47,500 nucleotides of DNA from Symbiodinium natans. Its lineage: Eukaryota > Sar > Dinophyceae > Suessiales > Symbiodiniaceae. The stretch spans positions 300,647 to 348,146 of the forward strand of contig CAJNDS010002102.1 of NCBI GenBank assembly GCA_905221605.1. The letters run 5' to 3'. The notes below the pieces were generated by a model, which was not told where the DNA came from, searched no databases, and saw only the letters and a program-made list of their open reading frames with translations. Below are positions 9,567 to 18,599 of the stretch, one piece after another. The translations under genes were made by a program, and so were the position numbers. Position 1 is the stretch's first letter. Every line of letters starts with the position of its first letter.

Positions 9567-11370
9567 CTGAGAGGCCGGCGAAATGAGGGATGCAAAAAAC
9601 AAGGGTTTAGGGTTTAGGTTTTAGGGTTTAAGGCCAAAACAACCTTAAAGCCTAAACTCACCAAAACAAACCCTAAACCACGGATTGGCTTTGAGCCCGA
9701 AAATCTTTATGATTTCCAGACCCTTTTCCGCTCTCAGCCCTGATTAGAGCCCCAAAATCCTACAAGGGGCAGAGGGGGAGGGTGGATTTCGGGGTAGGGG
9801 CTTAGCATCCCAGATCGTCAGCCGCACACCTTAAATTTCGTTGAACCCGAAAAACCCAAGAAAACCGAAAGCCCTGAAGCCTCTAAAGCCCGCAAAGCTT
9901 CTAGACCCTGAAAGCCTGAAGCCCTAAACCCTAAACCCTAAACCCTGAACCGTAAGCCCTAAACCCTAAACCCTAAACCCTAAACCGCACCTGAAGCCCA
10001 CTCACCCTTAACTGAACCCCCCAGACAAAAACCTGTAACCCTCAGCCCTACCTGAAACTTCATGGGTAGGTATAGGCAGAGCTATAAAGCATTGCCCCGA
10101 CTTCGATAACACCATTCCTACCCAAACCCCAAACCCCAAACCCCAAACCCTCAACCCTCAACCCTCAACCCTCAACCCTAAACGCTAAACCCTAAACCCT
10201 AAACCCCGCCCTCCCCTTTCCCAGACTGAGGGCTCGGCCAACATGGCCGCATCGGCCTCTGCTCCTCGGGGCCAAGAAGGACAGGTGGGAGGAGGGTTTA
10301 GGGTTTAGGGTTTAGGGTTTAGGGTTTAGGGTTTGGGGTTTAGGGTTTGGGGTTTAGGGGGGTTTACTTTCGTAGCGGCCGGGCCGATACCGTCCGGGAC
10401 CCAGGCTTTCGTGTGACGTTTCTGGGGCCTAACGGCAGACTTTCGAACCCTAAAGAGGTGTTTAGGGTTTAGGGTTTAGGGTTTAGGGTTTAGGGTTCAG
10501 GGTTCAGGGTTCAGGGTTCAGGGTTCAGGGTTACGGTTTAAGGATTAGGGTTTAGGGTGAGGACCTCAAAAAAGACGTGGAGCACCACAAGACCTATGTG
10601 TGAGATGGCTCTAGATGTGGGCCCTAAACCCAAAACCCTAGACAGCCGAACGACCATGGGCGGGGACCACAACTCGCCCTAAACCCAAAACCCCTGACCC
10701 GTTTGGCTTCAGGGAAAGAAACATAGAATAGCATATGAGGGTAGGATTCCAAATATGCTTTTAGCCATATGTGTATATATGCGTACACAAGGAACCGGAT
10801 ATACACTCACCCATAACAGTTAAGCAGACCCTGCGTCGTAGTGGGAGCCCCAAACAAAAAAGGAACAAAACCCTAAACCCTAAACCCTAAACCCTAAACC
10901 CTAAACCCTAAACCCTAAACCCTAAACCCTAAACCCTAAACCCTAAACCCTAAACCCTAAACCGAGCAAAAAGCAACTCAGAAAACATCACGCGGACCTA
11001 AGGGGGCCAGGAGGTCGCTCCACATCAGGGCCCCGTCTCGGTGCCCCTTTATGGTTTGATTCCTTCGCAAAAAGCCCAAAAAAAAATCGGCCTTAAACCC
11101 TGAACCCCTAAACCCGAAACCCTAGAACCCTAGAACCCTAGAACCCTAGAACCCTAGAACCCTAGAACCCTAGAACCCTAGAACCCTAGAACCCTAGAAC
11201 CCTAGAACCCTAGAACCCTAGAACCCTAGAACCCTAGAACCCTAGAACCCGAGAACCCGAGAACCCTAGAACCCTAGAACCCTAAAACTCGAGAACCCGA
11301 GAACCCGAGAACCCTAGAACCCTAGAACCCTAAACCGTACAACCCTAAACCCAAACCCTGAACCCTGAAC
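9567..11370. other. Repeat-rich stretch with one unresolved exon island
   Basis: Degenerate C-rich repeat (9840-10000), TTGAGGG/CCCTCAA variants (10145-10180), an island at 10205-10300, G-rich arrays (10293-10350, 10460-10550), a unique AT-rich part (10560-10860), a CCCTAAA array (10868-10965) and a unique island (10970-11090). The island 10226-10285 has a textbook acceptor (CCTTTCCCAG) and donor (CAG|GTGGGA) on the plus strand, yet its minus-strand frame (GAEADAAMLAEPSVWERG) is just as protein-like. Confidence 0.4.
11108..11335 (-). repeat. CCCTAGAA 8-mer array
   Basis: About 25 tandem copies of the octamer CCCTAGAA (TTCTAGGG on the other strand), nearly perfect. This is a distinct telomere-like variant that has been locally amplified and homogenised. 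Confidence 0.95.
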
Positions 11371-11448
11371 CCAAGGCGCGAGGCCTGCAGGATCTACAAT
11401 CTCCAGGGCGGCGGCCATGAAGCCCTCGAACTGCCTTTGGGGCCGGGA
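11371..11448 (-). CDS. Probable internal exon, unknown protein
   Basis: A 78-nt minus-strand exon. Acceptor CACCAG|TCC, then 26 codons in phase 0 (SRPQRQFEGFMAAALEIVDP, then AGLAPW), donor TTGG|GTTCAG at the start of G-rich repeat. The sequence looks like a folded-domain fragment; no family recognised. It is phase-compatible with the island at 11583-11641 upstream. Confidence 0.5.
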
Positions 11449-11469
11449 CTGGTGGAGGGTTTCAGGGTT

Positions 11470-11560
11470 TAGGGTTTTCGGGTTTTAGGATTTAGGGTTT
11501 AGGGTTTAGGATTTAGGGTTTAGGGTTTAGGGTTTAGGGTTTAGGGTTTAGGGTTTAGGG
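11470..11560 (+). repeat. TTTAGGG array
   Basis: G-rich on the plus strand, about 11 heptamers, separating two exon-like islands. Confidence 0.9.
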
Positions 11561-11582
11561 GCCCTCCCCGAGGCACCCCCAC

Positions 11583-11641
11583 ACATGTTGGCCCAAGGTT
11601 CTCGGAGTCCAGGGGCACAAAATAGCACAGCTGCACCTCAG
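11583..11641 (-). CDS. Probable internal exon, unknown protein
   Basis: Minus strand, after acceptor TTGGGAG or GCTGAG. One frame reads VQLCYFVPLDSENLGPTC up to donor ACATGT|GTGGGG; a second frame in the AG|G register reads CSCAILCPWTPRTLGQH to donor ACAT|GTGTGG. Both end in phase 0 and would join the next exon (11371-11448) in frame. I prefer the first by composition, but the acceptor choice is open. Confidence 0.4.
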
Positions 11642-11649
11642 CTCCCAAG

Positions 11650-11790
11650 GTTTAGGGTTTAGGGTTTAGGGTTTAGGGTTTAGGGTTCAGGGTTTAGGGT
11701 TTAGGGTTTAGGGTTTAGGGTTTAGGGTTTAGGGTTTAGGGTTTAGGGTTTAGGGTTTAGGGTTTCGGGTTTCGGGTTTAGGGTTTAGGC
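11650..11790 (+). repeat. TTTAGGG array
   Basis: Near-perfect G-rich array of about 19 heptamers with two TTTCGGG variants at the right end. Confidence 0.9.
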
Positions 11791-11808
11791 CCTTTTGAGG
11801 GAGGGCAC

Positions 11809-11889
11809 CCGGACTGCGGCCCCGCCACCAAGCTCAGCAGGAATCCGGGCGGGACTTGTCCGCCGAAGATGCAGAGGCTGGCGCGGAGC
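11809..11889 (-). CDS. Probable internal exon, unknown protein
   Basis: Minus strand, acceptor GAGCCCCAG|G. Two frames are open: APRQPLHLRRTSPARIPAEL (phase 0) and, one base later, LRASLCIFGGQVPPGFLLSL. Donors at CCGG|GTGCCC (11809) or CTTG|GTGGCG (11829) each allow in-frame joining to the next island. The hydrophobic reading resembles a membrane segment. The choice needs transcripts. Confidence 0.4.
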
Positions 11890-11904
11890 CTGGGGCTCTT
11901 TTAG

Positions 11905-12429
11905 GGGTGGGTTTAGGGTTTAGGGTTTAGGGTTTAGGGTTTAGGGTTTGGGGTTTAGGGTTTAAGGTTTAGGGTTTAGGGCTTAGGGCTTAGGGCTTAG
12001 GGTTTAGGGTTTAGGGTTTAGGGTTTAGGGTTTAGGGTTTAGGGTTTAGGGTTTAGGGTTTAGGGTTTAGGGTTTAGGGTTTTCCAAACAGAAGGTTTAG
12101 GGTTTTAGGGTTTTATGTGGGGTTAGAGGGTTTCGGCGGTTTAGGGTTTGAAGGCAAAAGTTTCGGGTTTCGGGGTTTTGGATTTAGTACCGTGAATAAA
12201 CCCCCAAATACGATCACCCTGATTTTCAGAACCCCACAAGGGGGATCTAAACCCTAAACCCTAAACCCTAAACCCTAAACCCTAAACCCCAAGCCCTAAA
12301 CCCTAAACCCTAAACCCTAAACCCTAAACCCCAAACCCCATGTGGAATAAGCTCGGAGCCCAAAACCGAAACTCAAATTGAAAACCTCCAGCCCCACTGT
12401 CCGCGGAAGTAGGGGTTTAGGGCAGGGGA
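11905..12429. other. G-rich arrays, spacer, C-rich array
   Basis: TTTAGGG with TTTGGGG and CTTAGGG variants (11908-12080), a unique spacer (12090-12245) and CCCTAAA (12248-12338): a G-rich/spacer/C-rich arrangement able to fold into a long hairpin. Confidence 0.6.
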
Positions 12430-13010
12430 GTGGAGGGAACTCATCCCCCTTACTTTCTCGGCTTCTTTTCGCGTGTGCAAGCGGGCTTGCGTGTGGTGCC
12501 TTCAGTAGTTGTCAGCCTCCGTGGAAAGAGTTCCGCTGCTGCTGAGAGGGTTCCCGGCGATAGTTTGGGCTTTACGGGTCCCAGGATTCCCAGAAGAGGC
12601 TTTCAGGAGTCGCGTGATAAAGCTTCGGCTGTTGCATTAACGAATATGTAACTGCTCTGTGCCATTTTGGCTTCTTGTCTTGCTGCGTGCGCGTGTCTCG
12701 CAATGATCGGCAAAAGTCTTGTTGGATTTACGCCTCCGAACGACGAACGACGCGCGACCTTCTGGTGGTTGACACGCGATCGTTTGGCAGGTATTGCAGC
12801 ACTTTCGTTTGATTGTGCCGAAAACAGAAAATTTTATAGGAAGGGCAAGCAACGGACCCTAAGACATGAAGCTGACTTTGTAAGTAGGGTTAGTAAGGTG
12901 AGTTATGGTGAGTATAACAGGCTTCCATGGTGACACGAAGCTAGACCCAAGAGCAACCTAGGTTTGGAAGGGGATTCTACGGGACCCTAAACGCTAGGAA
13001 AAGGGAACAA
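12345..13010. other. Repeat-free unique block, nature unknown
   Basis: About 650 bp almost free of telomere-like units, with balanced base composition unlike its neighbours. Both strands carry open frames of 70-90 codons: plus-strand 12667-12933 contains NDERRATFWWLTRDRL, minus-strand 12637-12852 contains RRRKSNKTFADHCETR. Neither has recognised domains. The sequence may be a mobile-element fragment, but no terminal repeats were found. Confidence 0.35.
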
Positions 13011-13019
13011 GGGCCTACA

Positions 13020-13140
13020 AACCACAAACCCCAAACCCCAAACCCCAAACCCCAAACCCCAAACCCCAAACCCCAAACCCTAAACCCTAAACCCTAAACC
13101 CCAAACCCCAAACCTTAAACCCTAAACCCTAAACCCTAAC
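13020..13140 (-). repeat. CCCCAAA then CCCTAAA array
   Basis: Eight CCCCAAA units run directly into CCCTAAA units, a sharp boundary between two locally pure variants. Confidence 0.9.
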
Positions 13141-13515
13141 CCTCAAGGGCGGCGGCTGGCGCCAGAGCTCGCTGCCAACGCGCTGGAGCTCTGCACCTGG
13201 CCCACTCTTTTGGGGCTTAGGGTTTAGGGTTTAGGGTTTAGGGTTTGGGGTTTAGGGTTTAGGGTTTGGGGTTTAGGGTTTAGGATTTAGGGTTTAGGGT
13301 TTAGGGTGTAGGGCCATTTTGTGCATGTTCGGGCTCTAAGCAGGTTCAGGGCTTCAGGGGCTTCAGGGCTTTTGAGCTTAGGGTTTAGGGTCTTGGGTTT
13401 AGGGTTTAGGGTTTAGGGTTTAGGGTTTAGGGTTTAGGGTTTAGGGCTTAGGGTTTAGGGTTTAGGGTTTAGGGTTTAGGGTTTAGGGTTTAGGGTTCAG
13501 GGCTTGAAACTTGAG
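13141..13515. other. Exon-like island and G-rich arrays
   Basis: The GC-rich island 13150-13205 is flanked by CCCTAAA and TTTAGGG and reads RRLAPELAANALELCTWP on the plus strand, but no clean splice pair is visible. TTTAGGG arrays follow at 13215-13310 and 13380-13500. Confidence 0.4.
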
Positions 13516-13589
13516 GAAGAACTGTTAACGCGCTGCGCGGGCAGCTGTTAGACTTAAAAGTCGACATCTCCCTTGATTGGGCACTTTCT
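13516..13589 (+). CDS. Candidate exon, strand uncertain
   Basis: On the plus strand CTTGAG|GA opens, after two bases, a 24-codon frame (RTVNALRGQLLDLKVDISLD, then WALS) ending at the strongest donor in the window, TCT|GTAAGT. The reading is convincing protein. The minus strand has a CTTACAG acceptor over the same junction and a less convincing frame. If the plus reading is right, this is an exception to the minus-strand gene direction. Confidence 0.35.
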
Positions 13590-13935
13590 GTAAGTCGGAG
13601 AGTCCTTTCCGTAAGGTGAAGCAACAAAAAGGGTCTAGGGTTTCGGGTCTAGGGTTTAGGGCTTAGGGCTTAGGATTTCGGATGTAGATTGAAAACTCTT
13701 TGTACCCATCTCGCCGGACATGGAGAGCCACCCATCTAGTGATCGGAGCCCAGGTTCGGATTTAGGGTTTAGGGTTTCGGGGTTCGGGTTTAGGGTTTAA
13801 GGTTTAGGGTGTAGGGTTAGGGTTTAGGGTTTGGGGTTTAGGGCTTAGGGCTTAGGGTTTAGGGCTTATGGTCTAAGGCTGCCAACGAGGGGTAATTCGC
13901 ATGCTCCTCTTCTGTGGGGCACTGTTCCGGAGCGT
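13590..13935. other. Degenerate G-rich repeats with one unique island
   Basis: TTTAGGG/TTTCGGG/CTTAGGG variants around a unique island (13685-13755) that could be an exon on either strand (plus reading PDMESHPSSDRSP before a GTTCGG donor). Confidence 0.35.
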
Positions 13936-13939
13936 GCAT

Positions 13940-14525
13940 TCCGCAGCAGTTTCAACCTCTTGGAAGCGTCCCTCGACGAATCCATCCTGGGAACAATATT
14001 TGTCCCGCCGAAGCTTGTGGGGCGCAGCATAGCTCGACATCCTCTGGCATGTACACTTCAGAAGGCTTCTGAAGCACGAGTGCTGCTTTGCTTTCCATGT
14101 CCCTGTTCAAGCAGACGGATCTCCTTGCTGCAGTGTGTGACCCTGCTGGCCTCGGCAACGCGGCCCCATGCTCCAAAAAGGACAGCGCTTGGAAGAGGGA
14201 TCAACAGCTTTCCTTGCGAACTCTGGCCCGTCATGACAGACCGTGAGATCGTCAACATGGACCACCATGATACCACAAAGGATGCCTGCTGATTCCTCAG
14301 CATGAAAACCGCCGGGTCTATGCACGACTTGAGGAAACCAAGCTCCCCTGTCATGACTCCGGACAACTCTTGGTACCACGCTCTATGGGCGTCAGAACTA
14401 CCATGCACGGGTTGAAAGTCTAAGGATTTGATTGGGCTGACCCCTGTTTAGGGGGCTTCGTGCGCATCGGTTCGTTTCCATCAGGAGGGCCCCCCTGAAG
14501 AAAGGCATTACTGATGTCCCCTATG
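13940..14525 (-). pseudogene. Decayed Ty1/copia reverse transcriptase fragment
   Basis: Minus-strand sequence carries, in order, GDISNAFLQGGPPDGNEP (the first catalytic Asp block), GSSDAHRAWYQELSGVMT and GELGFLKSCIDPAVFML (the GxxxAxRxWY and DxxxF regions), then GIMVVHVDDLTVCHDGPE with the VDD catalytic pair, then WGRVAEASRVTHCSKEIRLL. These pieces lie in three frames, so at least two or three frameshifts and one in-frame stop interrupt it. Integrase, gag, RNase H and long terminal repeats are not visible here. This order and these motifs are diagnostic of the RVT_2 domain. The copy is dead; it shows that retrotransposons insert among the repeat arrays. Confidence 0.85.
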
Positions 14526-15064
14526 AGCCAATGTAGCTAATAGCCATATGAACCTTAACCCCTTAACCCCGAACCCTAAACCCTACACCCTAAACCCCAG
14601 ACCGGACCCCAAAAATCTCCCAAGAATTTGGGGAGCGAACAGAGCATCGCAGCAGCGTTCTTTGCCTGCAGTGGTTGCGAATTTCGGGGTTTAGGGTCTG
14701 GCGCTTCGGGATGTAGGTTTAGGGCTTAGGCCCAAACCCTAAACCCCCACAACCCCCCCACCCTTCCCAAAAAACTGTCCCGGCCGGATTCGTGCAGGAG
14801 AACGAAACCTCTCGGGCTGCAGCATGTGGGAATCCCTCGAGAGTTAGGGGTTAGGAGTTTAGGGGGCTTAGGGTTTCTGAGAAGACTAGACCCCAAACCG
14901 TAAAGGGGCGTTCGGGGCCCCCAAGCTCCAAGCCCAACAAGCGCCACCATCCCCAAGATTTTCCAGGGTTTCCATACTTCTTGTGGGGTAGCCAAATGCT
15001 GAAAAAACCCTACACCTTCAACCCTCCACCCCGAGCCCTCAACCCGAAACCCTAAACCCTAAAC
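14526..15064. other. Repeats and one exon-like island, strand unresolved
   Basis: The island 14600-14670 reads TGPQKSPKNLGSEQSIAAAF on the plus strand and AKNAAAMLCSLPKFLGDF on the minus strand (acceptor CACTGCAG|G, donor TTGGG|GTCCGG). The minus reading has the AG|G acceptor. The 14740-14990 stretch is unique with short repeats. Confidence 0.35.
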
Positions 15065-15120
15065 CTGTCGGCCTCCACGATCGACTGCACTCCTGTCTGG
15101 GAGTGGCCACCTCGGAGTAG
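15065..15120 (-). CDS. Probable internal exon bounded on both sides by repeat
   Basis: A 56-nt exon whose acceptor (AAACCCTCAG) and donor (GACAG|GTTTAGGG) both lie in telomere-like repeat. Phase 0 gives LLRGGHSQTGVQSIVEAD plus two bases. An alternative AG|G acceptor nine bases in would give WPLPDRSAVDRGGRQ and fit the phase of the exon at 15377-15471. Either way the intron starts with the telomere unit. Confidence 0.45.
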
Positions 15121-15124
15121 CTGA

Positions 15125-15324
15125 GGGTTTAGGGTTTATTTAGGGTTTAGGGCTTAGGGATTTACCGCACGGTCTTGCGGTTTAGGTGTTTGAGGCTCTA
15201 AGACCCTAGTGGGTTGGAGGGTCTTGCGCTAGGGTTGAGGGTTGAGGGTTTAGGGTTTAGGGCTAGGGTTTTGGATTTAGGTTTTCGGGTTTAGGGTTTC
15301 GGGTGCTGATCGCAACTTGGGGCT

Positions 15325-15358
<34 letters not shown>

Positions 15359-15376
15359 GTTGTGGGGACCCTAAAC
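15125..15376. other. G-rich repeat and 31-nt poly-G tract
   Basis: Degenerate TTTAGGG and a homopolymer of 31 G at 15327-15357, the longest here. It may reflect true sequence or an assembly-sensitive run. Confidence 0.8.
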
Positions 15377-15471
15377 CCTCCATTGAACGCGACGGCCAAG
15401 AGACCCAAAGCCACCAGTGCCGCGGCACGAAGTGCCGCCGGCGCCGCATCGCGGTCGGCAGCCAACTCCGG
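15377..15471 (-). CDS. Probable internal exon, Ala/Leu-rich helix
   Basis: A 95-nt minus-strand exon. Acceptor CCCTCCTTCAG, then 31 codons in phase 0: PELAADRDAAPAALRAAALV, then ALGLLAVAFNG. Donor GGAGG|GTTTAGGG. The second half is hydrophobic enough for a helix, either buried or membrane. The acceptor has a real pyrimidine tract. This is one of the better single-exon calls. Confidence 0.5.
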
Positions 15472-15491
15472 CTGAAGGAGGGACCTTTAGA

Positions 15492-15600
15492 TGGTTTGGG
15501 GTGTAGGGTTTAGGGGTTTAGGGTTTAGGGTTTAGGGTTTAGGGTTTAGGGTTTAGGGTTTAGGGTTTAGGGTTTAGGGTTTAGGGTTTAGGGTTTCGGG
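15492..15600 (+). repeat. TTTAGGG array
   Basis: Near-perfect G-rich array of about 13 units just downstream (in gene direction) of the terminal exon at 15633-15775. Confidence 0.9.
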
Positions 15601-15632
15601 TTTAGGGTGGAAAGTGAGAGCTTCCCTGCGCC

Positions 15633-15775
15633 TTAGGCGTTTTTCAACGGATGTCTTTCGGGCTTGTAGGGCTCTTCCTTCTGCAGGCTCTTGCCGAGTT
15701 TCTCAGTGTGAAGCCGAAGAATGCCCAACTTGTTCGTGAATTTGAAAATGCTGACCTCGTTAAAGTAGACACCAT
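15633..15775 (-). CDS. Probable terminal exon, unknown protein
   Basis: Minus strand, acceptor CTTACAAAG, then after two bases 46 codons ending in TAA at 15635-15633. It begins DGVYFNEVSIFKFTNKLG and ends EEPYKPERHPLKNA. The basic C-terminus, balanced composition and lack of low complexity make this a confident coding stretch. Upstream lies the CCCACCATT minisatellite, which would be in the intron. The frame stays open to 15839, so the exact acceptor is not fixed. Confidence 0.5.
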
Positions 15776-15834
15776 CTTTGTAAGTGCTTTCCTGAATGGT
15801 GCCTTGGTCAGGCGTGGCATAAATCACACGATGA

Positions 15835-17362
15835 CCCACCCTTACCCAACATTACCCACCATTACGCGCCATTCCCCCCATTCCCACCGTTGCCATCCGT
15901 TGCCTACCATTCCCACCAGTCCCACCATTAACATCTTTACCCACCATTGCCCAACATTCTTTCCCACCAGCACCCACCATTTCCCACCATCACCCACATT
16001 CTCACCATGTCCCACCATTCCTCAACATTACCCACCAATACCCACCATTCCCTTACCCATAAATACCCACCGTTATCCACCCCTACCCACCATTAGCCAC
16101 CCTTCCCACCATTACCCACCATTACCCACCATTACCACCATTCCCACCAAGACCAACTCTTTCCCACAATACCCACCATCGCCCGCACACGCACCGTTCT
16201 CCATGATTCCCGCCATTACCCACCATCGCCCACCGTTGCCCACCGTTGCCCACCGTTCCCACCGTTCCCACGATTCCCACGATTCCCCCTTGCCACCATG
16301 ACCCACAATTACATCCCTACCCACCATTAATTTCCCACCATTACGCACCACTTTTGAGTACCTTCGAGTACCCACCAACACCCACAATCAACCACCGTTC
16401 CCAACATTGCCCACCACTAAACACCATCTCCACCATTGACCCACCATTATGCCCACCATTACCCACCATTGCCCACCACTACCCACCATTCCCACCATCC
16501 CACCAACCCCCAACATTCCACCATTACCCGACGTTACTTGCGGTACATGTGGGTGCGGGGAATGAATGGCGGGTAGTGGTTTAATCATGGTGGGAAGGGT
16601 GAATCGCGGGCAGGGAGGGGATGGTGGGTAATGGTGGAGCTGGTGGGTGATTGGTGGGCAATGGTGGGTCGTGGTGGGACGGCGGGTAACGGCGAGAATG
16701 GTGGGCAAGGGTGGGTAATGGTGCAGAACGGCCTGGTGGTGGGTAATGGTGGGTATTGCGGGTAGTGATTGGTTTGGTGGGACTGGCGGGAATGGTAGAC
16801 AATGGTGGGAATGGTGGGTTCGGGTCATCGGGTAACGGCGGCGGTGGTTTGGAATGGCGGTTGGCAATGGTGGGGATGGCGGGTTTGGGTGGGAATGGTG
16901 GGTGTTGGTGGGTAATGGTGGACAAGGGTGCGGATGGTGGGTATTGCAACACACCATCATTGCATTACGCAGCAGTGCCCACCATTACCCACCCTTACCC
17001 ACCATTCCCGCCATCGCCCACCCACCGTGGCCCACCATGACCCACAACTCCCACCATTTTAGTCACCATTCCCAGCGTGCCACGCCCTTCCCACGATTAC
17101 CCACCATTCCCACCATTGCCCACCATTGCCCACCATTGCTCACCCCCCGATTACCCGCCAGTACCCACCCTTGCATTACCCACCAGTACCACGTAATGGT
17201 GGGAAGGGTGGCTAATGGTGGGCACGGTGGGTATTTATGGGTAATGGTGGGAATGGTGGGTAATGGTGGGTATTGGCGGCAATGGTGTTGTCAAATGGTG
17301 GAAATGGCGAGAAATGGTGGGGTGATGGTGGGAAATGGCGGGAACGGTGGGTGGGGGGGGGG
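15835..17362. repeat. CCCACCATT minisatellite with three strand switches
   Basis: Degenerate units around CCCACCATTAC run on the plus strand at 15835-16530, as the complement (GGTAATGGTGGG) at 16548-16950, forward again at 16976-17190 and complement again at 17192-17362. Long open frames in several phases (HHYPPLPTIPT-like) are by-products of the repeat. Adjacent inverted blocks could form hairpins hundreds of bases long. Confidence 0.95.
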
Positions 17363-17460
17363 CGGCAACCCTGAGCCCTTAAGCAAAACAGCCCTTCCGC
17401 ACTTCATTCTGGCTGGGCCGGCCAGCTGGGGCTGGGCCTTGTGGGACCATGCCTTCGGCG
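17363..17460. other. Unique GC-rich segment
   Basis: Unique sequence with an open plus-strand frame (LPHFILAGPASWGWALWDHA) that runs into the next tandem repeat. No splice pair or family seen. Confidence 0.3.
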
Positions 17461-17720
17461 AGGTTTTAAATAAGACGGACGAGGTTGGAAATGAGACAGA
17501 CGAGGTCGGAAATCACATTTCCGAGGTTGGTTTTAAGATTCTCTCTGCCTGGGGAAATAAGCCGCAGAGAGGAAATTAAGATAGACGAGGTTAAACATCA
17601 GACGGGGTAAGGTCAAAAAGAAGACTGGAAAAGGGGCGAGGTTCAAATCCAGATGACGAGGTTGAAATATAGACACGAGGTTAAAAAAAAAGACGGCGAG
17701 GTTCAAAAAAGAGATGCCCC
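17460..17720. repeat. Degenerate GACGAGGTT tandem repeat
   Basis: About eleven diverged units of 18-26 bp each containing GACGAGGTT or CGAGGTTNAAA. Similar in style, not in sequence, to the tandem cores at 6.1, 27.3 and 31.3 kb. Confidence 0.75.
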
Positions 17721-18497
17721 TCTTAAAGCCCTCGCCCTTAACCCGAAACAGCCTGAATAAACCTGTTTTACGGCTTTGAGCCTCCTCTTGAGCGTTTCCC
17801 GTGTGTTTTTTCAAGGGTTGTCCGACTCTTGAGGACTGGGGACTGGGGACTGGTTTAGGGTTTAGGGTTTTGGGTTTAGGGTTTAGGGCTGAGGGTTTAC
17901 AGTAAATTCCAAAAGGTTGGAACATCCTTACCCCCAAAAGGTACACTAATGGGGCTCCCAGCTCGAATCATCCTTAAACCATGTTGCAACTTTCTGGACT
18001 TTACTGTAGGGTTCAGGGTTTAAGATTTAGGGTTTAGGGTCTAGGGTCTAGGGTCTAGGGATATGTGTTCCGCTTTTGGTGTTTTCAAGTTTTGGGTGTT
18101 GTAAGGATGCTTTGGGCATTGAGGATTTGTAGAGGTTTTGGGGTTGAGGCTCGTTGGAGCTACTTTGGGTTTTCAGGGTTTGGGTTTTAGTGGCTTCTTG
18201 GACACTTAGCTGTAAGTCTCTGAGGCTTGGCAGCAAGCCCCAAGCCATAACCCCAAACCCTGAAGCCTGCACCCCAAGCCCCAAGCCCTAAACCCTAAAC
18301 CCGAACCGAGTATTCCCAAAGTCACACTACTAGGAGTCAAGGAATGTTCCCAAACTCCAGGCCCTAAACCCGAAACCCTAAGCCCTAACTAAAGCTGAAA
18401 CTGAGCGAAACGCCCAAAATTGAACTCTAAACTCTTCGGTTCGGGGGTTTAGGGTTTAGGGTTTAGGGATTAGGGTTCAGGGGTTAAGGTTTAGGGC
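17721..18497. other. Unique sequence with short repeat blocks
   Basis: Unique 17721-17850, TTTAGGG (17855-17900), unique 17900-18010 and 18060-18290, then degenerate repeats. A GGGACTGGGGACTGGGGACT triplet lies near 17838. No supportable gene. Confidence 0.4.
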
Positions 18498-18575
18498 ATT
18501 CCGGGCCCGTGGCGAAAGGAAGTTGGCAAGGCTGGCACCCAGCTCGGGTGTTTCTGCTGCTGCCGTGAGGAGCAC
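18498..18575 (-). CDS. Probable internal exon, unknown protein
   Basis: A 78-nt minus-strand exon with acceptor CTGCTAG|G. It reads 26 codons in phase 0: VLLTAAAETPELGASLANFL, then SPRARN. The donor would be AAT|GCCCTAA, a GC-type donor inside the CCCTAAA repeat; GC donors are known in dinoflagellates. Without that donor, the frame runs on into the repeat. No family recognised. Confidence 0.4.
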
Positions 18576-18599
18576 CTAGCAGGGATTTAGGGCTGAGGG

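Noticed and set aside
10226-10285. A confident plus-strand exon with textbook splice sites
   Set aside because: The minus-strand frame is equally good and fits the direction of the other islands, so I left the strand open.
16112-16960. Long open frames of 90-190 codons in the CCCACCATT minisatellite
   Set aside because: They are repeat translations (PPLPTI, GGNGGNG) open in several frames on both strands, without start, splice or domain evidence.
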